In this document: positions 49,715 to 55,992 of the stretch, one piece after another
Position numbering within the stretch: the first letter of the stretch is position 1
Layout of the letters: each line of letters begins with the position of its first letter
NCBI RefSeq assembly: GCF_007786445.1
Contig: NZ_VNJI01000011.1
Span: 1-64,000, forward strand
Direction: 5' to 3'
DNA length: 64,000 bases
DNA from: Paenibacillus cremeus
Lineage (GTDB): Bacteria > Bacillota > Bacilli > Paenibacillales > NBRC-103111
The notes under the pieces: generated by a model
Database searches by the model: none
Told to the model about the DNA's origin: nothing
The model's input: the letters and a program-made list of their open reading frames with translations, nothing else
Position numbers and translations under genes: made by a program

Positions 49715-50425
49715 TTAATCTATATGTATGTAGCAATCGCCATTTAGCCATTTATTTATCTTCAGAAGTCTCTCGTATGTAAAAAAAGGATTATGTTCAT
49801 TGTACCACTCATCTAAATCAAATTCCCACTTTTGACTATTGCAATTCTTACATGATGGAATACAATTACTCAGATCGTTCGCACCATTATCATCAACATG
49901 TTCTTTATGTAGATCAGTCCATTTGAACTCGCCAGCATATTTTATAAAGTGTTCACTTATATGCAAACCACAATATGCACACGAATCATCAAAGTACAAC
50001 TTGCATTTAGTCCATTCTTCTTTGCTAATTATATGTTTCTTTGCTTTTCTCCTTTCACGGCTCTTTTTATGTGCCAGTTTACCTCTTTCTGATTGCTGCC
50101 ATTCTTTATGTCTTCCATCCTTCAATCTACGTTTAGAACTTAATCGAGTAGATACTACTTGATTTTCAGGTCTATTCGCGTTATGTTTTTCTTTTAACTT
50201 TTTGTACTGTTCTGGATTCTCCTTTTGCCAAAGTTTCGATTTTTTAATAGTACATTCCTTGCAATAAGCATTATATCCATCCATTTTGTTTTGTTTATTT
50301 TTATAATAATATTCGCTGTTACAAGGAAACCATTGTAAACATGTATTACAAAGTTTATATTCCACACCTTCTACTAGTTTATGACACTCCTCATATTTCA
50401 GCGGCTTTTTCTTTTCACTTATAAT
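49715..50425 (-). CDS. HNH endonuclease (zinc-ribbon type)
   Basis: Homing-type HNH enzyme. N-terminal C-x2-C pairs (KLCNTCLQW and YCKECTI), a basic middle, then the nuclease core CAYCGLHI...LHKEHVDDNGAND and IPSCKNCNSQK. If begun at GTG 50365 no ribosome site exists. The frame runs 20 codons further to ATT 50425, 6 b after AAAGGTG, so an AUU start is likely (236 aa). Confidence 0.82.
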   Translation of the reverse strand: MISEKKKPLKYEECHKLVEGVEYKLCNTCLQWFPCNSEYYYKNKQNKMDGYNAYCKECTIKKSKLWQKENPEQYKKLKEKHNANRPENQVVSTRLSSKRRLKDGRHKEWQQSERGKLAHKKSRERRKAKKHIISKEEWTKCKLYFDDSCAYCGLHISEHFIKYAGEFKWTDLHKEHVDDNGANDLSNCIPSCKNCNSQKWEFDLDEWYNEHNPFFTYERLLKINKWLNGDCYIHID

Positions 50426-50456
50426 CCATCACACCTTTCCCGATAAATCTTCGAAT

Positions 50457-50567
50457 TTATCCCCAAATAAAGTATCCAATTCCGATTCCAACACCCAAGC
50501 AAAGCAGCGGTAAAACAATACAATAAAACAGGATAGCGTTTGCCATATCGTTCAAAAGACTATTCAA
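50457..50567 (-). CDS. Very small membrane protein with TTG start (36 aa)
   Basis: TTG 50567 after AAGGAGGAAAACG. One hydrophobic segment (residues 10-35), glycine-rich. Function unknown. Confidence 0.58.
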   Translation of the reverse strand: MNSLLNDMANAILFYCIVLPLLCLGVGIGIGYFIWG

Positions 50568-50578
50568 CGTTTTCCTCC

Positions 50579-50710
50579 TTACACCTGAGCAACTTTTGCG
50601 TCTTTTTCAAAAAACTTTGGATCATAATTTTCCAAAACTTCCTTAACTGCCTCTTCGTAATTCCACTTATTAATAATCAAAGTTCTTTCTTTATTTGTAA
50701 AGACAAACAT
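50579..50710 (-). CDS. Small protein (43 aa)
   Basis: ATG 50710 after GAGGTGATTTAAGAA. Strand then helix 'YEEAVKEVLENYDPKF'. Function unknown. Confidence 0.6.
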   Translation of the reverse strand: MFVFTNKERTLIINKWNYEEAVKEVLENYDPKFFEKDAKVAQV

Positions 50711-50713
50711 TTC

Positions 50714-50863
50714 TTAAATCACCTCTTCACTATGTATATACTTAGGCAGTTCCTCTAACTCTTCACATCTTAAACACTCGATATAAGGCTCAAAATGAAT
50801 ATCAACATTGACTCTCCCTTTGCCATGTCCACATTTCAAACATTTAAAAGTTATTTTAATCAT
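50714..50863 (-). CDS. Small zinc-finger protein (49 aa)
   Basis: Two C-x2-C pairs (KCLKCGH and ECLRCEE). ATG overlaps the TGA of the upstream gene. Likely a zinc ribbon; function unknown. Confidence 0.65.
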   Translation of the reverse strand: MIKITFKCLKCGHGKGRVNVDIHFEPYIECLRCEELEELPKYIHSEEVI

Positions 50864-51024
50864 TCTTCAATTATCTCTACTGTAATTCGTACCTTCATTG
50901 TCTTTACGCTTTGCAGTAGGTCACACAGTGTATCTGCTGGATAAATCCCTCGTTCTGCATCTTCCTTTGTATCAAAGATGCCCAAATCATCGTAATTTCC
51001 ACCAAGCCAACCCTCGATAATCAA
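50860..51024 (-). CDS. Hypothetical protein with TTG start (54 aa)
   Basis: TTG 51024 follows GAGGTGATATA. Alpha/beta, GGNYDDLGIFDTKEDAERGI resembles a small ssDNA/peptide domain but no match is known. Confidence 0.58.
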   Translation of the reverse strand: MIIEGWLGGNYDDLGIFDTKEDAERGIYPADTLCDLLQSVKTMKVRITVEIIEE

Positions 51025-51049
51025 TATATCACCTCACGAAAGATTCATT

Positions 51050-51388
51050 TTATCGAACCTGAGTAATTGTGACATCAAACGACACATCGAACTCACCATT
51101 ATCATAATAGCCATTAAAAATTTCAATTAAGTGGCATTTTGAGCACTTTGCGTACCCCAACGAATCAATGTATCCATTCGATATATGATCATCAGAGCAG
51201 GAAGTTCGGCTATGATTAAGTAAACTTAAAATAATATCTCTATATTGTTCCAGACCATCAATTTTTTCTTTAACAATTTTTCTTTTCTTCTTCATTTCTT
51301 GTTCTTTTATTGCGTTCTTTCTTGATTCCAACTCATTTTGCAGCTTCTCGATTTCTTCAATCGACATCGAATTAATGTCCTTTTCCAT
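51050..51388 (-). CDS. Coiled-coil plus zinc-finger protein (112 aa)
   Basis: First 60 residues coiled coil (heavily charged), then YAKCSKCHLIE, a C-x2-C pair, and a beta end. Starts behind GGGAGGTAAGGA. Function unknown. Confidence 0.6.
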   Translation of the reverse strand: MEKDINSMSIEEIEKLQNELESRKNAIKEQEMKKKRKIVKEKIDGLEQYRDIILSLLNHSRTSCSDDHISNGYIDSLGYAKCSKCHLIEIFNGYYDNGEFDVSFDVTITQVR

Positions 51389-51390
51389 CC

Positions 51391-51492
51391 TTACCTCCCG
51401 TTGAAAGATGACTCTGTTTTCGCTCTACATTTTAAGCAAAAGGTGTAACCATCAAAATTCAATTTTTCTGCATCGTGCTTTGCAAATCTCAT
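51391..51492 (-). CDS. Very small zinc-knuckle protein (33 aa)
   Basis: Contains FCLKCRAK. It overlaps the end of the upstream gene by 41 b and has no clear ribosome site, so it could be the lost 3' end of a longer gene. Low certainty. Confidence 0.4.
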   Translation of the reverse strand: MRFAKHDAEKLNFDGYTFCLKCRAKTESSFNGR

Positions 51493-51649
51493 CAAAATAA
51501 ACGCTATACCACCATCTATTAATCCTTTTGGAGTTTAATTTGAAATGATGCTGAATATACTGTTCTTTTCTTATATTGTTGAACACGAAATCTCTTACAG
51601 TGATTTTCAATCCAACTTCAATAGGAATTACTCGATATGCGTTATCCAT
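51452..51649 (-). CDS. Hypothetical protein (65 aa)
   Basis: Basic, aromatic-rich, two Cys near the end. Start ATG behind GGATGGTGTGA. Function unknown. Confidence 0.52.
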   Translation of the reverse strand: MDNAYRVIPIEVGLKITVRDFVFNNIRKEQYIQHHFKLNSKRINRWWYSVYFDEICKARCRKIEF

Positions 51650-51683
51650 TCACACCATCCACCATCCTGTTGAAAGACTCGAT

Positions 51684-51926
51684 TTATCTTAAATTTCTTA
51701 ACTTCTCCAGAGTTTCAATCATAATCATTTTTGCCTCTTTATATTTCAATGGACTAAAATCTCTCGATGATTCGTCGCTATAGTTCCACAAAGCTCTGCA
51801 CATTATTGTAGCCAAATCCCAATCATCATCCATATTTATATATGAAGCAGGAGGCTCTAACTCCTTAAATTTATTTAACTCTTCGTCAGACGGAAGTTCT
51901 CCATAATATTCGATTTCAAACCACAT
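51684..51926 (-). CDS. Hypothetical acidic protein (80 aa)
   Basis: ATG 51926 (MWFEIEYYG) follows AGGAGTGATTAGC. Acidic centre and helical end. Function unknown. Confidence 0.6.
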   Translation of the reverse strand: MWFEIEYYGELPSDEELNKFKELEPPASYINMDDDWDLATIMCRALWNYSDESSRDFSPLKYKEAKMIMIETLEKLRNLR

Positions 51927-51954
51927 GCTAATCACTCCTGTTAAAAGAATTGTT

Positions 51955-52125
51955 TTAACGTAAAATTTCAAAATACTTACCATCAATAACTGGTTCAAAC
52001 TCTCTACCGTTATCATCTATAATACAGAATTCTCCGTCTTCATTCATATGCATTTCATAGACTCTACCTGCGGTTGTCATTCGATAACCTAGAATATTAA
52101 GATTTCTAATACAAATGACTTTCAT
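51955..52125 (-). CDS. Hypothetical protein (56 aa)
   Basis: ATG 52125 after a GGTGGTAATAGGGGT region. Beta-rich, two Cys. Function unknown. Confidence 0.57.
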   Translation of the reverse strand: MKVICIRNLNILGYRMTTAGRVYEMHMNEDGEFCIIDDNGREFEPVIDGKYFEILR

Positions 52126-52179
52126 ACCCCTATTACCACCTTATGAAAGTATTATTTCAAGCGAAAACAAATTGACTTG

Positions 52180-52329
52180 TTACAGGATTATAGTTCCTAA
52201 AGTAGCCAGATTTGCATCAAGTCCAGTCATTTTTCTGTCTTGCTCATGACAAACTTTCTTTAATTCCTCAATTAATCTCTGCGCTGTTAAGGCACGATCC
52301 TTTAAATGTTGCTGCATCAGTTCTTTCAT
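52180..52329 (-). CDS. Small helical protein (49 aa)
   Basis: ATG 52329 behind GAGGAGATGTCGGA. One long basic helix. Function unknown. Confidence 0.57.
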   Translation of the reverse strand: MKELMQQHLKDRALTAQRLIEELKKVCHEQDRKMTGLDANLATLGTIIL

Positions 52330-52341
52330 TCCGACATCTCC

Positions 52342-52524
52342 TCACGAAATATTTGTTTTATCTGTAGTATCGGCAGATTCTTTGAAAATTACATCGAAAT
52401 CCTTGCTTGATAGTTTCTTCAATAATTTGATGTGTTCTTTTGTCCAACCGTTTACTTCAAGCAATTCTGCTTCAAGAAGATGGTCAACCGCTTCCTTAAC
52501 CAAATCCTCAACCTTGACATCCAT
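52342..52524 (-). CDS. Hypothetical protein (60 aa)
   Basis: ATG behind AGAGGGTGATATATAG. Helical with a Trp-Thr turn. Function unknown. Confidence 0.57.
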   Translation of the reverse strand: MDVKVEDLVKEAVDHLLEAELLEVNGWTKEHIKLLKKLSSKDFDVIFKESADTTDKTNIS

Positions 52525-52538
52525 CTATATATCACCCT

Positions 52539-52670
52539 CTACTTATCTTCGAATTTCTTAATAATCTCTTCTGCTTCTTCTTCAGTACCGACCTTTTCAA
52601 CGAACATAGCCCAATTTTCTTCAATAAATTCTTTAATCATTACCTTTTCGTAAAACTCCAACTCATTCAT
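52539..52670 (-). CDS. Small acidic helical protein (43 aa)
   Basis: ATG 52670 behind GGGAGAGATTCAGAT. Acidic helices (KVGTEEEAEEIIKKFED). Function unknown. Confidence 0.57.
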   Translation of the reverse strand: MNELEFYEKVMIKEFIEENWAMFVEKVGTEEEAEEIIKKFEDK

Positions 52671-52709
52671 ATCTGAATCTCTCCCTTAATAAAATTATCT
52701 TTTCATTAC

Positions 52710-52891
52710 CTAATCTTCGATTCTTGACCAAGAACAATTAATCTTCTCATGTAACCATTTATCATAATGGTCTTCGATCAAAGACTCTGCCTCTTGTTCA
52801 CTCAAACCGTCAAAATCTTCATCATCAATCTCATATATATCTTCTCGTTTACTTCCTGCATATCCAGTGCTAACACTAAAAATTTAGCCAT
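52710..52891 (-). pseudogene. Frameshifted small phage protein gene (about 60 aa)
   Basis: ATG 52891 starts MAKF, then a run of five T shifts the frame. The rest, read in the next frame (VSTGYAGSKREDIYEIDDED then a helical end), matches the typical 'MAKF-x-VSTGYAG' start of a widespread small phage protein. A sixth T, or two fewer, would restore one frame. Either a real frameshift, a slippage site, or a sequencing error in the T-run. Confidence 0.62.
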
Positions 52892-52937
52892 ATCTCAATC
52901 CCAACCCCTCTGTTATTTGAATGAACTTAACCTTTCA

Positions 52938-53111
52938 TCACTCTTTACATTCATCGCAAACTTCACGGTGGTGTCCACAATCCAAACAAGGTTTTCCAAC
53001 ATTCCCACAGTGAAAATGGTAACTAGTAACTGTCCCATCGTTCTCCATGCGATTTAGAGAAGCATGTTCAAAAGGGATTTCATAATTACATTTCCCACAT
53101 CTGTTTTCCAT
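52938..53111 (-). CDS. Cys/His-rich zinc protein (57 aa)
   Basis: RCGKCNY, YHFHCGN, PCLDCGHH and VCDECKE give at least two zinc-binding knuckles. ATG lies after GGGGTGTGTAATTAAA. Function unknown. Confidence 0.65.
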   Translation of the reverse strand: MENRCGKCNYEIPFEHASLNRMENDGTVTSYHFHCGNVGKPCLDCGHHREVCDECKE

Positions 53112-53142
53112 TTTAATTACACACCCCTTCGAAATATCTATT

Positions 53143-53481
53143 TTATTCGCTTATAATAGTCTTGATTCGTCTCAACTGATCCAACGTCAAATCAATCTTT
53201 CCTAAAGTATCAAATACTTTTCTTATCTCCCATTGCAATTTGCTAACTTCCTCTTCGTCTAGAATTTCCTGCTTAGAAAAGTACAACTGCCAATCTGCAA
53301 TATACCCTCCCATTTTCTGCTGCTTGTCTTCGATTCTAAACTTAAGTGGCCTTAAACCATCGCCCACCTCAAAATACTTCCTGCCAACCTTAGATATGAT
53401 ATCCTCTCTAATATATACTTCTTTTCGACCTCTGGCATTATTCCCAACGGCCTTCAGATATACTTTGTCTCCAACTTGCAC
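53143..53481 (-). CDS. Hypothetical protein with SH3-like start (112 aa)
   Basis: GTG 53481 (QVGDKVYLK) follows GAGGAAGTGATAAAG; the longer frame to 53532 has no better site. The first part is a KOW/SH3-type beta barrel, the last part a helix. Function unknown. Confidence 0.55.
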   Translation of the reverse strand: MQVGDKVYLKAVGNNARGRKEVYIREDIISKVGRKYFEVGDGLRPLKFRIEDKQQKMGGYIADWQLYFSKQEILDEEEVSKLQWEIRKVFDTLGKIDLTLDQLRRIKTIISE

Positions 53482-53563
53482 CTTTATCACTTCCTCATGA
53501 AATTTCGGTTTCATCATCCACAACCTTATCACCAGAAACAGATGATGAAACCGAACAACAACT

Positions 53564-53833
53564 TTAGATTTCTTCTAGTGCTCCAGCACCCTGTAATTCG
53601 TTTACTCTAATTGGAATAGCATTGCCCTTTAGCCCAACCCCATCATCACAGATCATCTCTAAATTCACTTGCTGTCTTGTGCCTAGCAATAGGCTAGTCA
53701 ATTCATTTTGTGCGCCATCAATGCCCACAGTCCAAAATTTCATTCCATTACCACTAGTAGTTACGGTTATAAATCCAACTTCGAAGGATAATTCTCTTCC
53801 ATCAACTTTGATCGACGATAATTTCTTTTGCAT
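53564..53833 (-). CDS. First gene of the early operon, hypothetical (89 aa)
   Basis: ATG behind TAGGAGGCCAACAGA, 70 b downstream of a sigma-A promoter. Beta-rich, glycine- and threonine-containing protein ending in acidic GALEEI. Function unknown. Confidence 0.62.
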   Translation of the reverse strand: MQKKLSSIKVDGRELSFEVGFITVTTSGNGMKFWTVGIDGAQNELTSLLLGTRQQVNLEMICDDGVGLKGNAIPIRVNELQGAGALEEI

Positions 53834-53902
53834 TCTGTTGGCCTCCTAGAATAAAGTAACCATTTCGTGCCGTTATGTATCCAATTACTTCCTGTATTTA
53901 GA

Positions 53903-53931
53903 ATATAACATACATAAAAAATATAAGTCAA
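53903..53931 (-). promoter_or_regulatory. Sigma-A promoter of the early operon
   Basis: On the minus strand TTGACT - 17 b - TTATAT (or TATATT with 18 b), in a T-rich context. It drives the small-gene operon that starts at 53833. Confidence 0.75.
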
Positions 53932-53983
53932 TATATTTTAACGTTTATTTATACATTATTTATTTTGTCAAAATATAAAGAAA

Positions 53984-54001
53984 AGCTGAGTTTCCTCAGC
54001 T
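53984..54001 (-). terminator. Terminator at the end of the signalling region
   Basis: AGCTGAG-TTTC-CTCAGCT; on the minus strand TTTTCTTT follows. It separates the signalling genes from the early operon promoter. Confidence 0.75.
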
Positions 54002-54024
54002 CACCTCAATACTACCTACTTTTC

Positions 54025-54297
54025 CTAACTGTTATCGCCAAGTTTCGATTGTATGTAGCGCCTTGTAGTGGCCTCTAATCCCTCTGGATTGAAGTCACCA
54101 TCGTAATGGTCGATCCAGAAGATTAGATCGCTGTCAGAACAAACAGAAGAGTCAATGATTTTATATAGACCAGACTCTTTGGATAAGCCACAAACAAACT
54201 CCAGCCAAATCATAAAAAACTGTCTACCTCTATCCCAATTTTCAAGATAAAAATCATAATCAAAGTTTTGTTTATCTAATCTGGCTGCATGTGGCAT
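54025..54297 (-). CDS. Hypothetical protein downstream of the second LytTR gene (90 aa)
   Basis: Aromatic- and Asp-rich soluble protein (FYLENWDRGRQFFMIWLEF). It follows the LytTR gene by 20 b, so is co-transcribed. Not recognised. Confidence 0.6.
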   Translation of the reverse strand: MPHAARLDKQNFDYDFYLENWDRGRQFFMIWLEFVCGLSKESGLYKIIDSSVCSDSDLIFWIDHYDGDFNPEGLEATTRRYIQSKLGDNS

Positions 54298-54317
54298 AAA
54301 TTTTTCCCCTTTAGTTA

Positions 54318-54800
54318 TTATATTTTTGTTGCCCTTAAATTTTTCTCATCATGTGATAGCCGTTTAATAATCGATGCTAGAATTTTTGTTATGCCCTTTT
54401 TGTTTCTGCTCTGCTGAGCAAATTCATAATCACTCTCTTTTATAGACGCACCGAATTTAATCCGTTTTAAAGTAAACTTGATATAATCCTCATGTATTCT
54501 CGCTACACTTCCGAGCAACTCTTTATTATCGTAAAAATTAACATTGCCATTCTCATCCATTGACTCAATTTGATGCAGGTTTAAGATGTTATTTCTATCA
54601 GTTTGTCTAAAATTATCAAAGAACAAAATGTCGCTCCATTGCTCAATTGTATTTGCTATTTTGTAACGGTCAGTTGCGGTGATGAAAATAACTCCCTTTT
54701 CACCTAACTCAGTTTCGATCATGATAATATCTGATTTATTTACTATTTCTAATATACTTGATCTTATGTTAAGCAAAACTAAATTATCGCCAGTCATCAT
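54318..54800 (-). CDS. LytTR-type DNA-binding protein (second copy, no receiver)
   Basis: 160 aa. Residues 12-115 have the LytTR pattern: SDIIMIETE strand, IFITATDRYKIANTIEQW, DNFRQTDRNNILNLHQIESM (the F-R-x-x-R-N-x-I-N-L-x-x-I core) and a final strand pair around ARIHEDYIKFTL. There is no receiver domain. The tail is basic (KKGITKILASIIKRL). ATG 54800 follows AAAGG TTGTG. It is preceded by a 370-b region with a leader peptide, hairpin, repeats and a rightward small RNA. It probably regulates the lysogeny or early promoters. A sequence other than LytTR cannot be excluded without a profile search. Confidence 0.78.
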   Translation of the reverse strand: MMTGDNLVLLNIRSSILEIVNKSDIIMIETELGEKGVIFITATDRYKIANTIEQWSDILFFDNFRQTDRNNILNLHQIESMDENGNVNFYDNKELLGSVARIHEDYIKFTLKRIKFGASIKESDYEFAQQSRNKKGITKILASIIKRLSHDEKNLRATKI

Positions 54801-54855
54801 TCAAATCACAACCTTTAGCGTTTGTCAATGAATTTTCACAGTCCATGAAAAGTAA

Positions 54856-54884
54856 TTTACATACACTGTGCATTAACTTATAAT
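54856..54884 (+). promoter_or_regulatory. Near-consensus sigma-A promoter for a rightward small RNA
   Basis: TTTACA - 17 b - TATAAT on the plus strand. Start expected near 54891. It is antisense to the leader of the second LytTR gene. Confidence 0.65.
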
Positions 54885-54890
54885 CATTCT

Positions 54891-54981
54891 TGTAAGATAC
54901 AGCGCAACACAAGCGTTACACATACTCCTTAACATAGTGAGCTGTCGCCAAACAAATCCACTTAGTTAGGGAGTATTTTTT
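54891..54981 (+). ncRNA. Candidate small RNA inside the signalling region
   Basis: From the promoter at 54856 the transcript would run to a terminator hairpin (ATACTCCTTAAC / GTTAGGGAGTAT, 12 bp with one G-U) followed by TTTTTT at 54976-54981, so about 91 nt. The first part can fold TGTAA...TTACA. It is antisense to the leader of the LytTR gene at 54318-54800. In SPbeta the arbitrium locus also has a regulatory RNA (aimX) at its side, but no sequence similarity is claimed. Confidence 0.48.
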
Positions 54982-54992
54982 ATTACAATCAT
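54966..54992 (-). CDS. Possible 8-codon leader peptide
   Basis: ATG 54992 follows AAAAGAGGTGATACAT, a strong ribosome site, and reads M-I-V-I-K-N-T-P-stop. Its codons form the 5' arm of the 12-bp hairpin 54922-54976, whose other arm carries a TTAAGGAG sequence before ATG 54921 region. This is the layout of translation-attenuation leaders. The same hairpin ends the rightward small RNA. Confidence 0.4.
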   Translation of the reverse strand: MIVIKNTP

Positions 54993-55122
54993 ATGTATCA
55001 CCTCTTTTAATGTTTGTAAGTTCAGTATTACATTTGTTAAATATACCACAATTTACTTCGCTTGGAACTACAGATTTTCGCATAAAAATCTGCGTTTACA
55101 ATGCCTTATTTTTATGTATATG

Positions 55123-55155
55123 TGTCGAATTTTTGTCGATTCCTTGTCGAATATA
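55123..55155. repeat. Three 11-bp tandem repeats (TGTCGA)
   Basis: TGTCGAATTTT, TGTCGATTCCT and TGTCGAATATA in a row. They lie between the two LytTR genes, 330 b before the second. A perfect TTCGACA-CTT-TGTCGAA dyad with the same half-site is at 61744-61760. Confidence 0.6.
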
Positions 55156-55160
55156 AAAAA

Positions 55161-55189
55161 GAAGCGTGTTCATATCAGAACATCGCTTC
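55161..55189. terminator. Bidirectional terminator after the first LytTR gene
   Basis: GAAGCG-TGTTC / GAACA-T-CGCTTC stem with AAAAAA on the left and TTTTTTT on the right. It includes the last codons of the LytTR gene. Confidence 0.78.
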
Positions 55190-55712
55190 TTTTTTTCGGG
55201 AAACTTAACTTAGATGAATATATGCCAACTTGAGTATTGATGTCATTTTCTTTTCCGAGTGCCTTTGATATATTCCCCTTTATACAATCTCCAGAAACAG
55301 TTACATATAACTTAGTTTCATGGGTTGCATTTTCATCAAAATATACTCGCATGTAGTAACTGTCATATTTTTTGGCTAACCTCATATTTACATATTGTCT
55401 TTTATGAGTTGGTATAAAACCATATTGAGCCAAAAACCTGTCGAAGTTACCACTTCCTTTACTACAAGTCAGTCGCTCATAAACAATCGACCGAGTATAA
55501 AACATCATTATGTCTTTTGGCTGCTCTAAAAATAAAATGGTGTTTAATGGAACCCACTCTATTTCTTTTGATGATGTATTTACCAGCGGTATAGATCGCT
55601 CAGGTTCAGTGGAAATCTCATCGGCAACTTCAAGAGATAATTTATCAATTTCATCTGTTGTGATTTTTGATCCAAGTTTATCAAGGAGCAATGCTTTGAC
55701 TCTTTCAAGCAT
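55170..55712 (-). CDS. LytTR-type DNA-binding response protein without receiver
   Basis: 180 aa. The LytTR domain spans about residues 45-160: WVPLNTILFLEQPKDIMMFY (strand then linker, the I-x-F-L-E motif), IVYERLTCSK, FIPTHKRQYVNMRLAKKYDS (the F-I-x-x-H-R-x-x-V-N region) and LYVTVSGDCIKG. AgrA in Staphylococcus has a receiver domain before this domain; here the first 40 residues are too short for one. It is the fourth gene of the agr-like operon, so is the likely output protein, activated by other means than phosphorylation. Confidence 0.8.
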   Translation of the reverse strand: MLERVKALLLDKLGSKITTDEIDKLSLEVADEISTEPERSIPLVNTSSKEIEWVPLNTILFLEQPKDIMMFYTRSIVYERLTCSKGSGNFDRFLAQYGFIPTHKRQYVNMRLAKKYDSYYMRVYFDENATHETKLYVTVSGDCIKGNISKALGKENDINTQVGIYSSKLSFPKKRSDVLI

Positions 55713-55733
55713 CTTGATTCATCCCCCTGTTAT

Positions 55734-55766
55734 GGTTGCCATAAACGGGAGTTATTTATGGCAACC
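55734..55766 (-). promoter_or_regulatory. 12-bp inverted repeat between agrD and the LytTR gene
   Basis: GGTTGCCATAAA - 9 b - TTTATGGCAACC, perfect. No T-run follows, so it is not a simple terminator. It may protect the agrD message or bind a protein. Confidence 0.6.
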
Positions 55767-55779
55767 CAATAGAGAATCA

Positions 55780-55950
55780 TTAGTTCTTTTGGGACATTTT
55801 TTCAAGCAAAGATGCTGGAGCTTTTGGCTCGTTAACAAAACCAGCAGACGATGGAGTGATAACAACATCACCAGTTGTTGGAGTTGTATCAGTATAGGCA
55901 GCATCAACAGCAGTTTTCATGATTGCTTTAGTAAGAAGTTTGTTCAACAT
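55780..55950 (-). CDS. agrD: AgrD-like autoinducing peptide precursor
   Basis: 56 aa, start behind a perfect AAAGGAGGTGA. Three parts as in AgrD: an amphipathic N-terminal helix (MLNKLLTKAIMKTAVDAA), a middle with the probable signal, and an acidic C-terminus. The C-terminus NEPKAPASLLEK aligns with staphylococcal DEPKVPEELTK. The residues before it, T-P-S-S-A-G-F-V, resemble the S. intermedius group peptide RIPTSTGFF, which forms a serine lactone. So the ring is probably S-A-G-F-V, closed on Ser35 or the serine before it. There is no cysteine. It lies between receptor and regulator genes. Confidence 0.85.
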   Translation of the reverse strand: MLNKLLTKAIMKTAVDAAYTDTTPTTGDVVITPSSAGFVNEPKAPASLLEKMSQKN

Positions 55951-55992
55951 GTATTTTCACCTCCTTTAATGAAATATGCGAAAGGCAATAAT

